A stretch of DNA of 64,000 nt from Actinoalloteichus_B caeruleus (GTDB taxonomy: Bacteria > Actinomycetota > Actinomycetes > Mycobacteriales > Pseudonocardiaceae): assembly GCF_000718005.1 (NCBI RefSeq), contig NZ_JODV01000009.1; one strand, given 5' to 3'. A model generated the notes under the pieces. The model had not been told where the DNA came from. It searched no databases and worked only from the letters and a program-made list of their open reading frames with translations. Every line of letters begins with the position of its first letter. The stretch's first letter is position 1. A program made the position numbers and the translations under genes. Positions 8,899 to 18,151 of this stretch are shown in pieces.

Positions 8899-9684
8899 GT
8901 GAACACACCGGGCGTGCTCCACGCCGAGATCGACGGCCACCCCGCCACCGTCGACCAGCTCCTCCTGCCCGCGACGGTCAACTACGGACACGTCACCACG
9001 ATGCAGGTCCGCAACCGACGGGTCCGGGGGTTGGCCGCCCACCTCGACCGGCTCGACGCCGCCAACCGGGAACTCTTCGGAACCGGGCTCGACGGCGACC
9101 TCGTCCGCCGGCGCGTCCGCCACGCCCTGGCCGCCCGCCACGACGCCACCGTGCGCGTCAGCGCCTTCCAACCAGAGGACGCCCCCACGTCGTCCCTGCT
9201 GGTCACCGTCCGCCCACCCGCTGACCCACCGTCCGCTCCGCGACGCCTCCGCTCGGTCCGCTACCAACGCCCGCTGCCGCACCTCAAACACGTCGGCACC
9301 TTCGCCCAGCTCCACCACGGCCGCCAGGCCAGGCAGGACGGTTTCGACGACGCCCTGCTCGTCGGCCAGGACGACCTGGTCACCGAGGGCACCGTCAGCA
9401 ACATCGGTTTCCTCGCCGGGACCGAGGTCCGCTGGCCGGAGGCGCCCGCGCTGGCCGGTGTCACCGAAGGGCTCCTCGTCGCGGGACTGACCGCGCGGGG
9501 CGTGCCGCAACACCGCCGCCCGGTGCGCCTGGCGGACCTGCCCGGGCTGTCCGCGGCCTTCGTCACCAACTCGCGCGGGGTGAGCCCGGTCAGCCAGATC
9601 GACGACCACCACTTCCCCGTCGACCCGGACCTGATGAGGACGCTGCACCACACCTACGCCTCGGTGCCCTGGGACCGGCTGTGA
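8899..9684 (+). CDS. Class IV PLP-dependent aminotransferase/lyase
   Basis: 261-aa cytoplasmic enzyme of fold-type IV (branched-chain aminotransferase / aminodeoxychorismate lyase family). The expected PLP lysine is K130 in PLPHLKHVGT and the cofactor-binding glutamate is E163 in EGTVSNIGF. GTG 8899 is chosen because a -10 hexamer sits just upstream and the fold begins at GVLHAEIDG; an upstream extension to 8821 is Pro-rich. Length fits the small PabC/D-amino-acid-transaminase-like group better than BCAT. It stands alone, with no folate or amino-acid genes beside it, so the substrate is open. Confidence 0.85.
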   Translation: MNTPGVLHAEIDGHPATVDQLLLPATVNYGHVTTMQVRNRRVRGLAAHLDRLDAANRELFGTGLDGDLVRRRVRHALAARHDATVRVSAFQPEDAPTSSLLVTVRPPADPPSAPRRLRSVRYQRPLPHLKHVGTFAQLHHGRQARQDGFDDALLVGQDDLVTEGTVSNIGFLAGTEVRWPEAPALAGVTEGLLVAGLTARGVPQHRRPVRLADLPGLSAAFVTNSRGVSPVSQIDDHHFPVDPDLMRTLHHTYASVPWDRL

Positions 9685-9760
9685 ACGGTGCGGCCGGCAC
9701 GGGGAGCGGGCACCTCCCTCCACCTGGCCCCGACCGCCGACCCGCCGGCCTGGGGGCGCC

Positions 9761-10708
9761 TCAGCCGGCGGCTCGGCCACCGGCCCGCCGGAACTCCCGG
9801 GGGCTCATGCCCCGCTCCCGGCGGAACGCCGTGCTCAACGCGAAGGCACTCCCGTAACCCACGCGACGCGCCACCACCTCCAAGGTCGCCGTCGACCCGC
9901 GCAGCAGGTCAGCGGCCAGGCTCAGCCGCCAGTCGGTCAGGTAGGACATCGGCGGTTCCCCCACCAACTCGGTGAACCGCCGTGCCAGCGTCGCCCGCGA
10001 CACCCCCACCTCGGCGGCCAGCGCGGCCACCGTCCAGTTCTCCCGCGCCCGGTCGTGGAGCAGCCGCAGCGCCGGACCCACCACCGGATCCCCGGCCGCC
10101 GAGTACCAGCCGGGGGCGGCCGAGCCGGACCGGGTGAACCAGGCCCGGACCGAGGACACCACCACCAGGTCCAACAACCGGTCGAGGAACACCTCCTGGC
10201 CCGGCTCGTCCCGCGTGATCTCCCACCCCAGCAGGGAGACCAGCGACCCCTCACCCGCCTCCGCCGGGACGACGGCCAGGGCGGGAAGGGCCGTCAGCAA
10301 CCGGCGGCCCACCGCCGCGTCCGCGTGGTAGGTGCCCGTCACCAGGACCGTGCCCTCCGCCGAACCCCCACCCCACGACCGGGCCCCCAGACGCAGCCGC
10401 TCGCACAACTCCTCCCCGCCGACCGTGGCCGACCGGTCCCCGGGGTGGATGACCACCGTCGGCGGCAGCTCCGGAGAGCTGGCCACCCGGTACGGGTCGG
10501 GACCCCGCAGCAGGGCCACGTCCCCCGGCCGCAGCCGGGCCGCCTCCCCGGCATCCGGAACCACCCACGCCTCGCCCCGCAACGGGGTCAGCACCGTCAG
10601 CGGAGCCCGGTCCCGCACCAGCAGCGACCACGGCGGGTCCAGCACCGACCGCACCAGGAACGCGCCACGCGCGCGAGCGCCGTCCAACAACCCGGTCAAC
10701 GCGTCCAC
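9761..10708 (-). CDS. AraC-family transcriptional regulator
   Basis: 315-aa regulator with an N-terminal cupin-like sensor (cupin_6 type, about residues 1-190) and a C-terminal AraC double helix-turn-helix (about 205-305), including VAALAAEVGVSRATLARRF and VARRVGYGSAFALSTAFRR. It is divergent from a small ORF and a DUF1772 gene at 10789-11435, a common arrangement in which the AraC protein controls the divergent transcript. The short region between carries inverted repeats that could be its sites. Confidence 0.92.
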   Translation of the reverse strand: MDALTGLLDGARARGAFLVRSVLDPPWSLLVRDRAPLTVLTPLRGEAWVVPDAGEAARLRPGDVALLRGPDPYRVASSPELPPTVVIHPGDRSATVGGEELCERLRLGARSWGGGSAEGTVLVTGTYHADAAVGRRLLTALPALAVVPAEAGEGSLVSLLGWEITRDEPGQEVFLDRLLDLVVVSSVRAWFTRSGSAAPGWYSAAGDPVVGPALRLLHDRARENWTVAALAAEVGVSRATLARRFTELVGEPPMSYLTDWRLSLAADLLRGSTATLEVVARRVGYGSAFALSTAFRRERGMSPREFRRAGGRAAG

Positions 10709-10780
10709 CGCCGCAGCCTAGACGCTCGATGAGGTTCTCGAGCCTCTCGGCGATGGATCGTCTCACCGGCCCGGGGTTCA

Positions 10781-10797
10781 CTGTGACCATGACACAG
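10781..10797. promoter_or_regulatory. Inverted repeat in AraC/DUF1772 divergent region
   Basis: CTGTG and CACAG arms separated by 7 bases. It overlaps the possible starts (GTG 10783, ATG 10789) of the small ORF and is a candidate operator for the divergent AraC protein. The role is inferred from position only. Confidence 0.3.
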
Positions 10798-10968
10798 CAC
10801 CACAGGGCGGCCGGGGGCCCCGTCCTCCTCGCCGCGGCCGCCACCGGACACCGGGTCGCCCGCCCCCCGCTGCCGGCGCCGCCGGCCCGCCCCGGTTCCC
10901 CCGCGGCCACCCCGCCCGCCGCCCCCACCGGCCCGGAGCGGGCGCCGGTCACCGGAGGTCGCCGATGA
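10789..10968 (+). CDS. Small ORF coupled to DUF1772 gene
   Basis: Possible 59-aa product beginning MTQHHR; a GTG two codons upstream is an alternative start. Its stop overlaps the ATG of the DUF1772 gene (ATGA, 10965-10968), suggesting coupling. The product is Ala/Pro-rich and I do not recognise it. In related AraC/DUF1772 loci the first divergent gene is often an NAD(P)-binding or hydrolase gene, so this may be the stub of a deleted gene or a leader ORF. Confidence 0.35.
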   Translation: MTQHHRAAGGPVLLAAAATGHRVARPPLPAPPARPGSPAATPPAAPTGPERAPVTGGRR

Positions 10969-11435
10969 GCGCGCTGGGCACCGGCGCCCTCGTCGCCGCC
11001 ACCGTCACCGGCGGGCTCGTCGCCGGGCTGTTCACCGGATTCGCCTACGGGGTGATGCCCGCGCTGCGCCGCGTCGACGACGACACCTTCGTGCGGGTGA
11101 TGCGACGGATCAACGAGGTCATCCCCAACCCGTGGTTCCTCCTGCCCTTCCTCGGCACCCCGCTCCTCGCCGCCCTCGCCGCCGCCACCCACCTCACCTC
11201 CGGAGGCGGAACCGCCCTGCCCTGGCCGCTCGCCGGACTCGCCCTCAGCCTCACCACCGTCGCCGTCACCGGCGCCGTCAACGTGCCGCTGAACACCGCG
11301 CTCGCCGCCACCGGGGGAACCGCCAGCACCGCCCGCCGCGCCTTCGAACGCCGCTGGACCCGCGCCAACGTCGTCCGTTCGGTGACCGCCACCGCCGCCG
11401 TCGCCTGCCTGGCACTGGGCCTCGCCCTCGACTGA
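10965..11435 (+). CDS. DUF1772 (anthrone oxygenase-like) membrane protein
   Basis: 156-aa protein with four hydrophobic segments (about residues 8-30, 55-75, 82-105, 135-155). The pattern of an early GLFTGFAYGVMPAL segment, INEVIPNPWF after it, and a late RRAFERRWTRANVVRS matches the DUF1772 family, which includes fungal anthrone oxygenases and many bacterial proteins of unknown role. Start ATG 10965 overlaps the small upstream ORF and is preceded by GGAGGTCG. Confidence 0.85.
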   Translation: MSALGTGALVAATVTGGLVAGLFTGFAYGVMPALRRVDDDTFVRVMRRINEVIPNPWFLLPFLGTPLLAALAAATHLTSGGGTALPWPLAGLALSLTTVAVTGAVNVPLNTALAATGGTASTARRAFERRWTRANVVRSVTATAAVACLALGLALD

Positions 11436-11513
11436 CCGCCGCCGCCGTCCGCCTCACCCCGAACTGGCCGCCACTGACCGCCCCACCCCTGACCGCGAGC
11501 CACCCCACCCCGG

Positions 11514-12950
11514 TCAGGGGGAGGCGGGCACCGCCGGGTAGGGGACGAAGGTGCTGGTGTTCTCGTCCACGGTCAGCTGCCGGCCCACCGCCGGGAACGC
11601 CCGCTGCGGGCACGCCGGCCGGTCGCACACCTTGCACCCCATCCCGATCGGCGTCGCCGCCTCCAGGTCGTCCAGGTCCAGGCCCGTGGAGTACACCAAC
11701 CGCCGCGCGTGCCGCAGCTCGCAGCCCAACCCCACCCCGAACATCTTCCCCGGACTGCCGAACCCGCCGATGTTGCGGCGCACCGTCCGCGCCACCCAGA
11801 AGTAGCTCTTGCCGTCCGGCAACGTCGCGATCTGCGTCAGGATCTTCCCCGGCGCGCTGAACGCCTCGTAGATGTTCCACAACGGACACGCCCCACCCAC
11901 CCGGGAGAAGTGGAAACCCGCGGCCGACTGCCGTTTCGACATGTTGCCCGCCCGGTCCACCCGCACGAACGAGAACGGAACCCCCCGCGCCCTGGGGCGT
12001 TGCAAGGTCGACAACCGGTGGCACACCGTCTCGAACCCGACGCTGAAGTGGTCGCACAACCGCTCGATGTCGTACCGGAACTCCTCGGCCCGCCGCAGGA
12101 ACGACCCGTAGGGCAGGATCAACGCCCCCGCGAAGTAGTTCGCCAACCCCACCCGCGCCAACGACCTCGCCGCCGACCCCGAGAACGCGTACGAGTCCGC
12201 CAACGCGCTGATCAGCCGGTCGTGCTCCAACAGGGCGATCTGCGAGGCCATCCGGAACGCCTGCTGACCGAACCGCAGCGTCGGCGCCAACCGCAGCACC
12301 CGGGCCGCCGGCTCGTACCGGTGCTGCTCACCGGCCGCCTCGTCGACCCCCTCACTGGTCACCCGGACCCCGTGCGTCCCGGACAACCGGTCCCGCAGCG
12401 CCGCCCGCACCTCCCCGCGCCGCAGGTCCAGGCCCACCGCCAACCGTTCGGCGCGTTCGTCCAGCTCGGCGACGTAGTTCTCCCGCTCGTAGAAGAAGTC
12501 CCGCACCTCCTCGTGCGGTAACGGCGCCGCCGCGCTCCCGTGCGACCCGGTGCCGTTCTCCGCCGTCAACGCCGCCGTGTTCTCCACCGCGCTCCGGTAA
12601 CGGCGGTGCAACCGGACCAGCGCCCGCGCGATCGTCGGCAGGTTCGTCGCCAACTCGGTCAACTCGCCCGTCGACGCCTCGGCCCCCACCTCCTCGTCCA
12701 GCAACGCCTCCCGCACCTCGGCCACCAAACGCCCCGTGTCGTCGTTGGCGAAGAACTCCGCGTCCACCCCGAACGCCTCGGTGATCCGCAGCAACACCGG
12801 AACCGTCAACGGCCGCACGTTCCGTTCGATCTGGTTCAGGTAACTCGGCGAGATCTCCAACAGCCTCGCCAGGTTCACCTGACTCATCGACCTGCTCTCC
12901 CGCAGGTGACGCAGCTTCGCTCCGACGAAGGTCCTGTCCACGACGACCAC
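11514..12950 (-). CDS. ramB: RamB/ScfR-type regulator of acetate metabolism
   Basis: 478-aa regulator. Residues 10-65 form an XRE helix-turn-helix (LRHLRESRSMSQVNLARLL). The middle and C-terminus match the short-chain fatty acyl regulator family (DUF955-like IrrE region plus ScfR domain): PLWNIYEAFSAPGKI near residue 360 and a cysteine-rich MGCKVCDRPACPQRAFP near 450. It is transcribed divergently from aceA, as expected for RamB, which in corynebacteria and mycobacteria controls the glyoxylate shunt according to the carbon source. Start is GTG 12950; GTG 12941 is also possible and lies at good distance from GGGAGGGG. Whether it represses or activates here is not visible. Confidence 0.82.
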   Translation of the reverse strand: MVVVDRTFVGAKLRHLRESRSMSQVNLARLLEISPSYLNQIERNVRPLTVPVLLRITEAFGVDAEFFANDDTGRLVAEVREALLDEEVGAEASTGELTELATNLPTIARALVRLHRRYRSAVENTAALTAENGTGSHGSAAAPLPHEEVRDFFYERENYVAELDERAERLAVGLDLRRGEVRAALRDRLSGTHGVRVTSEGVDEAAGEQHRYEPAARVLRLAPTLRFGQQAFRMASQIALLEHDRLISALADSYAFSGSAARSLARVGLANYFAGALILPYGSFLRRAEEFRYDIERLCDHFSVGFETVCHRLSTLQRPRARGVPFSFVRVDRAGNMSKRQSAAGFHFSRVGGACPLWNIYEAFSAPGKILTQIATLPDGKSYFWVARTVRRNIGGFGSPGKMFGVGLGCELRHARRLVYSTGLDLDDLEAATPIGMGCKVCDRPACPQRAFPAVGRQLTVDENTSTFVPYPAVPASP

Positions 12951-13025
12951 CCCTCCCGACGCCGCTGGCGGGGCCCGACCGCGACCGGGCGCGACCGGTC
13001 CAGCATAGGAAACGGGTCTTCGCCG

Positions 13026-13143
13026 AATTCGCGGAACAGCCGGGAGAAATTCGCGGAAATTGGCGGATTGGCAACCTTCCAGCGGTTATCCGTGGCGTGC
13101 CATCGTCGGGAAACCCCGCCGCACGATCGCGGACTTCGCAAAT
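13026..13143. promoter_or_regulatory. Candidate regulator boxes upstream of aceA
   Basis: AATTCGCGGAA occurs twice, at 13026-13036 and 13048-13058, exactly 22 bp apart (two helical turns). A related ACTTCGCAAAT lies at 13133-13143, just before the aceA ribosome site, and resembles the AGTTTGCAAA-type box bound by corynebacterial RamB. This is the only locally A/T-enriched stretch nearby. Binding by the divergent regulator is inference. Confidence 0.55.
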
Positions 13144-13155
13144 CGGAGGTGCCCG

Positions 13156-14481
13156 ATGACCACGACCACGGATGACACCCGCACCCCGGGCCGGGAACGC
13201 ACCGCCGCCCCCGACCCCGTCGACGCGGCGGACGCCCTGCGCCGCGAATGGGCCACCAACCCCCGCTGGCGCGGCGTCGAACGCTCCTACACCGCCGAGG
13301 ACGTCCTCACCCTGCGTGGCAGCCTCGTCGAGGAACACACCCTGGCCCGGCGCGGGGCCGAGAAGCTGTGGCACCTGCTGGGCACCCAGGACTACGTGCA
13401 CGCCCTCGGCGCGCTCACCGGCAACCAGGCCGTCCAACAGGTCCGCGCCGGACTGCGCGCCATCTACCTCTCCGGGTGGCAGGTCGCCGCCGACGCCAAC
13501 CTCGCCGGCCAGACCTACCCCGACCAGAGCCTCTACCCGGTCAACTCGGTGCCCGCCGTCGTCCGCCGCATCAACAACGCCCTCGCCAGGGCCGACCAGA
13601 TCTCCTGGGCCGAAGGCGACCGCGACGTCGACTGGTACGCGCCCATCGTCGCCGACGCCGAAGCCGGCTTCGGCGGGCCCCTCAACGCCTTCGAACTGAT
13701 GCGCGCCATGATCGCCGCCGGCGCCGCCGGGGTGCACTGGGAGGACCAGCTCGCCTCGGAGAAGAAGTGCGGCCACCTCGGTGGCAAGGTCCTCGTCCCC
13801 ATCCGCCAGCACGAACGCACCCTCAACGCCGCCCGCCTCGCCGCCGACGTCCTCGACGTCCCCACCGTCATCATCGCCCGCACCGACGCCCAGGCCGCGA
13901 CCCTGCTCACCAGCGACGTCGACGAACGCGACCGCCGCTTCACCACCGGAGAACGCACCGGGGAGGGCTTCCACACCGTCCGCGCCGGCCTCGAACCCTG
14001 CATCGAACGCGGCCTCGCCTACGCCCGCCACGCCGACCTGCTGTGGATGGAGACCTCCGAACCCGACCTGGAGGTGGCCCGCGCCTTCGCCGAGGCCATC
14101 CACGACCGCTACCCCGACCAGCTCCTCGCCTACAACTGCTCACCCTCGTTCAACTGGCGCGCGCACCTCGACGAGGCCACCATCGCCCGATTCCAACGGG
14201 AACTGGGGCACATGGGCTACCGCTTCCAGTTCATCACCCTCGCCGGTTTCCACGCCCTGAACCACTCGATGTTCGACCTCGCCTCCCGGTACGCCACCAC
14301 CGGCATGCCCGCCTACGTCGACCTCCAGGAACGGGAGTTCGCCGCCGAGGCGCACGGCTACACCGCGACCCGCCACCAACGCGAGGTCGGCACCGGCTGG
14401 TTCGACCGCGTCAGCACCGCCCTGAACCCGAACAGCTCCACCACCGCGCTGCGCGGCTCCACCGAGGAAGCCCAGTTCTGA
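13156..14481 (+). CDS. aceA: Isocitrate lyase
   Basis: 441-aa enzyme of the glyoxylate shunt that splits isocitrate into glyoxylate and succinate. The catalytic loop KKCGH is present within EKKCGHLGGK near residue 212, preceded by GVHWEDQ, and the later NCSPSFNW motif closes the site. Length is typical of the short bacterial form. ATG 13156 is chosen over an open frame reaching back to 13060 because GGAGG lies 7 bases upstream and the protein begins with a usual short tail. It is followed 16 bases later by malate synthase. Confidence 0.97.
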   Translation: MTTTTDDTRTPGRERTAAPDPVDAADALRREWATNPRWRGVERSYTAEDVLTLRGSLVEEHTLARRGAEKLWHLLGTQDYVHALGALTGNQAVQQVRAGLRAIYLSGWQVAADANLAGQTYPDQSLYPVNSVPAVVRRINNALARADQISWAEGDRDVDWYAPIVADAEAGFGGPLNAFELMRAMIAAGAAGVHWEDQLASEKKCGHLGGKVLVPIRQHERTLNAARLAADVLDVPTVIIARTDAQAATLLTSDVDERDRRFTTGERTGEGFHTVRAGLEPCIERGLAYARHADLLWMETSEPDLEVARAFAEAIHDRYPDQLLAYNCSPSFNWRAHLDEATIARFQRELGHMGYRFQFITLAGFHALNHSMFDLASRYATTGMPAYVDLQEREFAAEAHGYTATRHQREVGTGWFDRVSTALNPNSSTTALRGSTEEAQF

Positions 14482-14497
14482 GCCGAGGGAGGACGAG

Positions 14498-16126
14498 ATG
14501 ACGACCGCGACCCGACACACCCCGTTCCCCACCGCCGGACGCGTCGAGATCCACGGCCCGCTCCGCGACCGGTACGACGAGATCCTCACCCCCGACGCAC
14601 TCGACTTCCTGGCGCTGCTGGACAACACCTTCGCCGCCGACCGCCGACAGCTGCTCGACCGCCGCCGCCACCGCCGCGCCCGCCTCACCGACGGCACCGA
14701 GACACCCCACTTCCTGCCCGAAACCGCCGCCATCCGCGACGACCCCACCTGGCGCGTCCCCCCACCCCCACCCGGGCTCCTCGACCGCCGCGTCGAGATC
14801 ACCGGACCCCCGGACCGGCGGATGACCGTCAACGCCCTCAACTCCGGCGCGAAGGTGTGGATGGCCGACTTCGAGGACGCCACCGCCCCCACCTGGGACA
14901 ACATCATCGGCGGGCAACTCAACCTGCACGACGCCATCCGACGCCGCATCGACTTCACCACCGACACCGGACGCCGCTACCGGATCGCCGAGGACCCGGC
15001 CACCATCGTGCCCAGGCCCCGAGGCTGGCACCTCGTGGAGAAACACCTCCGCATCGACGGCCGACCCGTCTCGGCCAGCCTGGTCGACTTCGGCCTCCAC
15101 GTCTTCCACAACGCGACCCGCCTCATCCAGGACGGCAGCGGCCCCTACCTCTACCTGCCCAAACTGGAGAACCACCGGGAAGCCCGCCTGTGGAACGAGG
15201 TGTTCCTGCTCGCCCAACGCGCCCTCGGCCTGCCCCCGGGCACGATCCGCGCCACCGTCCTCATCGAGACCATCACCGCCGCCTTCGAGATGGACGAGAT
15301 CCTCCACGAACTCCGCGACCACGCCGCCGGGCTCAACGCCGGGCGCTGGGACTACCTGTTCAGCCTGATCAGAACCCTCGGCGGGCGCGGCGCCGACGTC
15401 GTCCTGCCCGACCGCGCCCGTCTCACCATGACCGTCCCCTTCATGCGGGCCTACACCGAACTGCTCGTCCGCACCTGCCACCGGCGCGGCGCCCACGCCA
15501 TCGGCGGGATGGCCGCCGTGATCCCCAGCCGCGATCCGGACGCCAACCGAGAAGCCCTGGCCCAGGTCAGGCAGGACAAGGACCGGGAGGCCACCGACGG
15601 GTTCGACGGGTCCTGGGTCGCCCACCCCGCCCTGGTGCCGGTGTGCGGCGAGGCGTTCACCGCCGTCCTCGGCGACCGCCCCCACCAGCTCCACCGCACC
15701 CGCGACGACGTCGACGTCACCGCCGACCAACTCCTCGACCTCGGCGGCGCCGGCCGCGAGGTCACCCGGGAAGGCGTCCGCTCCAACGTCGGGGTGTGCC
15801 TGCGCTACCTCGACGCCTGGCTGCGCGGCAGCGGCGCGGTCGCCATCCACGGCCTCATGGAGGACGCGGCCACCGCCGAGATCGCCCGCGCCCAGCTGTG
15901 GCAGTGGATCCACACCGCCACCACCCTCACCGACGGCACCACCGTCACCCGCGACCTGGTCGGCGAGGCGCTGCGTGCCGAACTCGACGTGATCCGCGCG
16001 GAGAACCCGGAGGCCACCCGGCTCGACGCGGCGGTGGACATCCTCACCGCGACCGCCCTCGGCCCGACTATGCCCGACTTCCTCACCCCCCACGCCTACG
16101 CCCACCACCTCACCACCCACCGCTGA
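14498..16126 (+). CDS. aceB: Malate synthase A
   Basis: 542-aa enzyme that condenses glyoxylate with acetyl-CoA to give malate. The A-type signature GLNAGRWDYLFS lies near residue 282, the substrate region VWMADFEDATAP near 122, and an acidic DKDREATDGFDGSWVAHP stretch near 365. A GGGAGGA site precedes ATG 14498 and the gene follows aceA by 16 bases, so they form one operon under the divergent RamB-like regulator. Together they permit growth on acetate, fatty acids and other acetyl-CoA sources, which fits the beta-oxidation genes further on. Confidence 0.97.
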   Translation: MTTATRHTPFPTAGRVEIHGPLRDRYDEILTPDALDFLALLDNTFAADRRQLLDRRRHRRARLTDGTETPHFLPETAAIRDDPTWRVPPPPPGLLDRRVEITGPPDRRMTVNALNSGAKVWMADFEDATAPTWDNIIGGQLNLHDAIRRRIDFTTDTGRRYRIAEDPATIVPRPRGWHLVEKHLRIDGRPVSASLVDFGLHVFHNATRLIQDGSGPYLYLPKLENHREARLWNEVFLLAQRALGLPPGTIRATVLIETITAAFEMDEILHELRDHAAGLNAGRWDYLFSLIRTLGGRGADVVLPDRARLTMTVPFMRAYTELLVRTCHRRGAHAIGGMAAVIPSRDPDANREALAQVRQDKDREATDGFDGSWVAHPALVPVCGEAFTAVLGDRPHQLHRTRDDVDVTADQLLDLGGAGREVTREGVRSNVGVCLRYLDAWLRGSGAVAIHGLMEDAATAEIARAQLWQWIHTATTLTDGTTVTRDLVGEALRAELDVIRAENPEATRLDAAVDILTATALGPTMPDFLTPHAYAHHLTTHR

Positions 16127-17237
16127 CCCTGCCCCCACCCAGCCCCGCGCCCACCACCGGCCGGGGGACCACCGCCCACCACGGCCGACCCGCCGGTGAA
16201 CCCGCCCAGCCCACCACCCCCAGCCCTCCCGGCACCGCCCACCGCGTTCCCCGACCCGACGGGGGCGGGCCGCCTCGGGTCGGGGCCCGACGAACGGGGC
16301 CGCCCACCCGTTCGCCGCCGCGCCCCAGCCGCCGCCGCGCGGCGGGCCCCGACCGCACCCACGCGGGAGCGTCCCCGACGCCCCCGCGTCCCGGCCCCGC
16401 CCTCCCCGTCCCCGAGGGCGGGGCCCGCCCACGCCATCCACCCGCTGACAGGCCGGCGAGGTACACACCAGCCCCGCCTCCCCACAGCTCCTCCAGCGGG
16501 CATCCCCGCCTCGCCGCCAGCGGACCCCGCACCGGCTCCGGCCGCGCCGGGACGGGCACGACGACCCACCCGACGCCCACCGCTCCCACCGGAACACCAG
16601 GTCGACCGCCGCCGCCCCCACCGCCGCCACCCGGGAAGTCGATGACGTCCACCAGGCGCACGGTCTCCCACACCCGGCCGCCGTCCGCGTCGCGTCAGCA
16701 GCCCCACCGACGTCGTCACCACCGCGGTGGGCAACCCGGGGCGAGGGCCGCCCACCCAGGCTCGCGGCCAGCACCGGCGCCCCCGGTCCTCGCGCCGCCG
16801 GGACCCGAACGGCGAGTGCACGACCCGCCACGGCCCCACCCGGCATCCCGCCGCCCCGGGGACAGCGGAGCGGCCCGAGCCAGGGCCGCCGTGGTTTCCC
16901 CACCACACCTCCGCTCCGCGTCGTACGGCCTCAGCGCGGCGCCGAACGGTGAACCCTCGTCGTGGTGACGCGACATCCCCGGATCGAGTGGATCGGGTGG
17001 TTCGTTCCCACACCGGGTGGCGGGCCTCTTCTACGGTCACACCGTCCGAGGGCACCGTGGTCGACACGGGCCCTGGGCGGGCCGACGCCGGCGCGGCCAC
17101 CGTCGTCCGGCCGGGTCGGCCCCCGAACCGGAGCCGATGCGCTCCCGCCCTCCGGCCCAGCCGGAGCGGAGGACACACCGGGACCGCCGGCGACCGACAC
17201 ACCAACCGATGCCGCACGTCGCGACGAAGGGCTGCCC
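16127..17237. other. 1.1-kb gap without a supported gene
   Basis: All six frames give only Pro/Arg/Ala-rich translations without recognisable domains, on both strands. The first 450 bases are strongly C-rich on the plus strand. From about 16960 the sequence becomes more mixed and probably holds the promoter of the lipase. It may be a degraded gene. Confidence 0.5.
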
Positions 17238-18056
17238 GTGGCGATCACCGCCCTCGACCACCACGAGACCGGATACCGGCTGGAGCACGCGTACTGGCTG
17301 GCCAGAGCCGCGAAACTCGCCTACTCCGACGAGAGCGCGATCCGCGAGGCCGTGGGGGAGTGGGGCTTCGACCGGTTCCGCTTCCTGGAGGGCACGCCGG
17401 TGACGCCCCTCCCCATCGACCACACCCAGGCCTTCGTCGCCGCGTCCGACTCCATGATCATCGTCGCGTTCCGGGGCACCGAACCCACCCAGATCCGCGA
17501 CTGGCTCACCGACGCCAACGCACCGGCCGGCCCGGGCCCCGACCGCCGTGGCCTGGTCCACCTGGGCTTCAGCCAGGCCCTCGCCTCGGTGCACCCGGCG
17601 CTGCTGGCCACCCTGGAGGAGTTCCGGGACAACGACCAGACCCTGTGGTTCACCGGGCACAGCCTCGGTGGCGCCTTGGCGCAGCTCGCCGCGGCCTGGC
17701 TCTACTTCGAGGACCCCAACCTGCTGGCTGACGGCATCTACACCTTCGGGCAACCCCGCACCTGCGACCGCGAACTGGCCACCGCCTACGACGGTGCCAT
17801 CCGGGCCAGGACGCACCGCTTCGTCAACAACAACGACGTCGTCCCCGAACTACCGCCGGAGCCCTTCTACCGCCACGTCGAACGGGTGCGGTACTTCGAC
17901 TCGCAGGGCCGGCTCCAGGAACGGACCACGCTGCTCGGCGGGGCCGTCGACCGGCTCCGAGGGCACACCGCCGACCCGCTCTCCCCGGGCGCGGACGCGC
18001 TGCGCGACCACCCGATCAACCGCTACCTGGAGTGCCTCGAGAAGAACCTCGCTTGA
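17238..18056 (+). CDS. Class 3 lipase
   Basis: 272-aa alpha/beta hydrolase of the lipase class 3 (fungal triglyceride lipase) family. The nucleophile elbow is GHSLGGALAQ with S142; an oxyanion region FRGTEPTQ lies at 78-85, the likely acid is D in NNNDVVPELPP near 197, and a late His-containing stretch is present. No signal peptide is visible, so it may be intracellular or exported otherwise. GTG 17238 follows GAAGG; upstream frame to 16962 is Pro/Arg-rich. Convergent with recQ and separated from it by a strong hairpin. Confidence 0.88.
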   Translation: MAITALDHHETGYRLEHAYWLARAAKLAYSDESAIREAVGEWGFDRFRFLEGTPVTPLPIDHTQAFVAASDSMIIVAFRGTEPTQIRDWLTDANAPAGPGPDRRGLVHLGFSQALASVHPALLATLEEFRDNDQTLWFTGHSLGGALAQLAAAWLYFEDPNLLADGIYTFGQPRTCDRELATAYDGAIRARTHRFVNNNDVVPELPPEPFYRHVERVRYFDSQGRLQERTTLLGGAVDRLRGHTADPLSPGADALRDHPINRYLECLEKNLA

Positions 18057-18086
18057 GTCCGGCGGACTCAGGCGGTCGGACGGCCC

Positions 18087-18130
18087 GGAGGCGGGCGGCA
18101 GGGGTGCTGTCGGGGTGACCGCCCGCCTCC
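18087..18130. terminator. Bidirectional hairpin between lipase and recQ
   Basis: Perfect 12-bp stem (GGAGGCGGGCGG / CCGCCCGCCTCC) with a 20-base loop. A smaller 7-bp hairpin at 18054-18070 spans the lipase stop codon. The position between convergent genes suits termination in both directions. Confidence 0.65.
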
Positions 18131-18151
18131 GCGGTCGTCATGGGCGGCCGG

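Noticed and set aside
16127..17237. Minus-strand open frame of about 370 codons
   Set aside because: Arg/Gly/Pro-rich without motifs, no ribosome site, and overlapped by equally long frames on the other strand.
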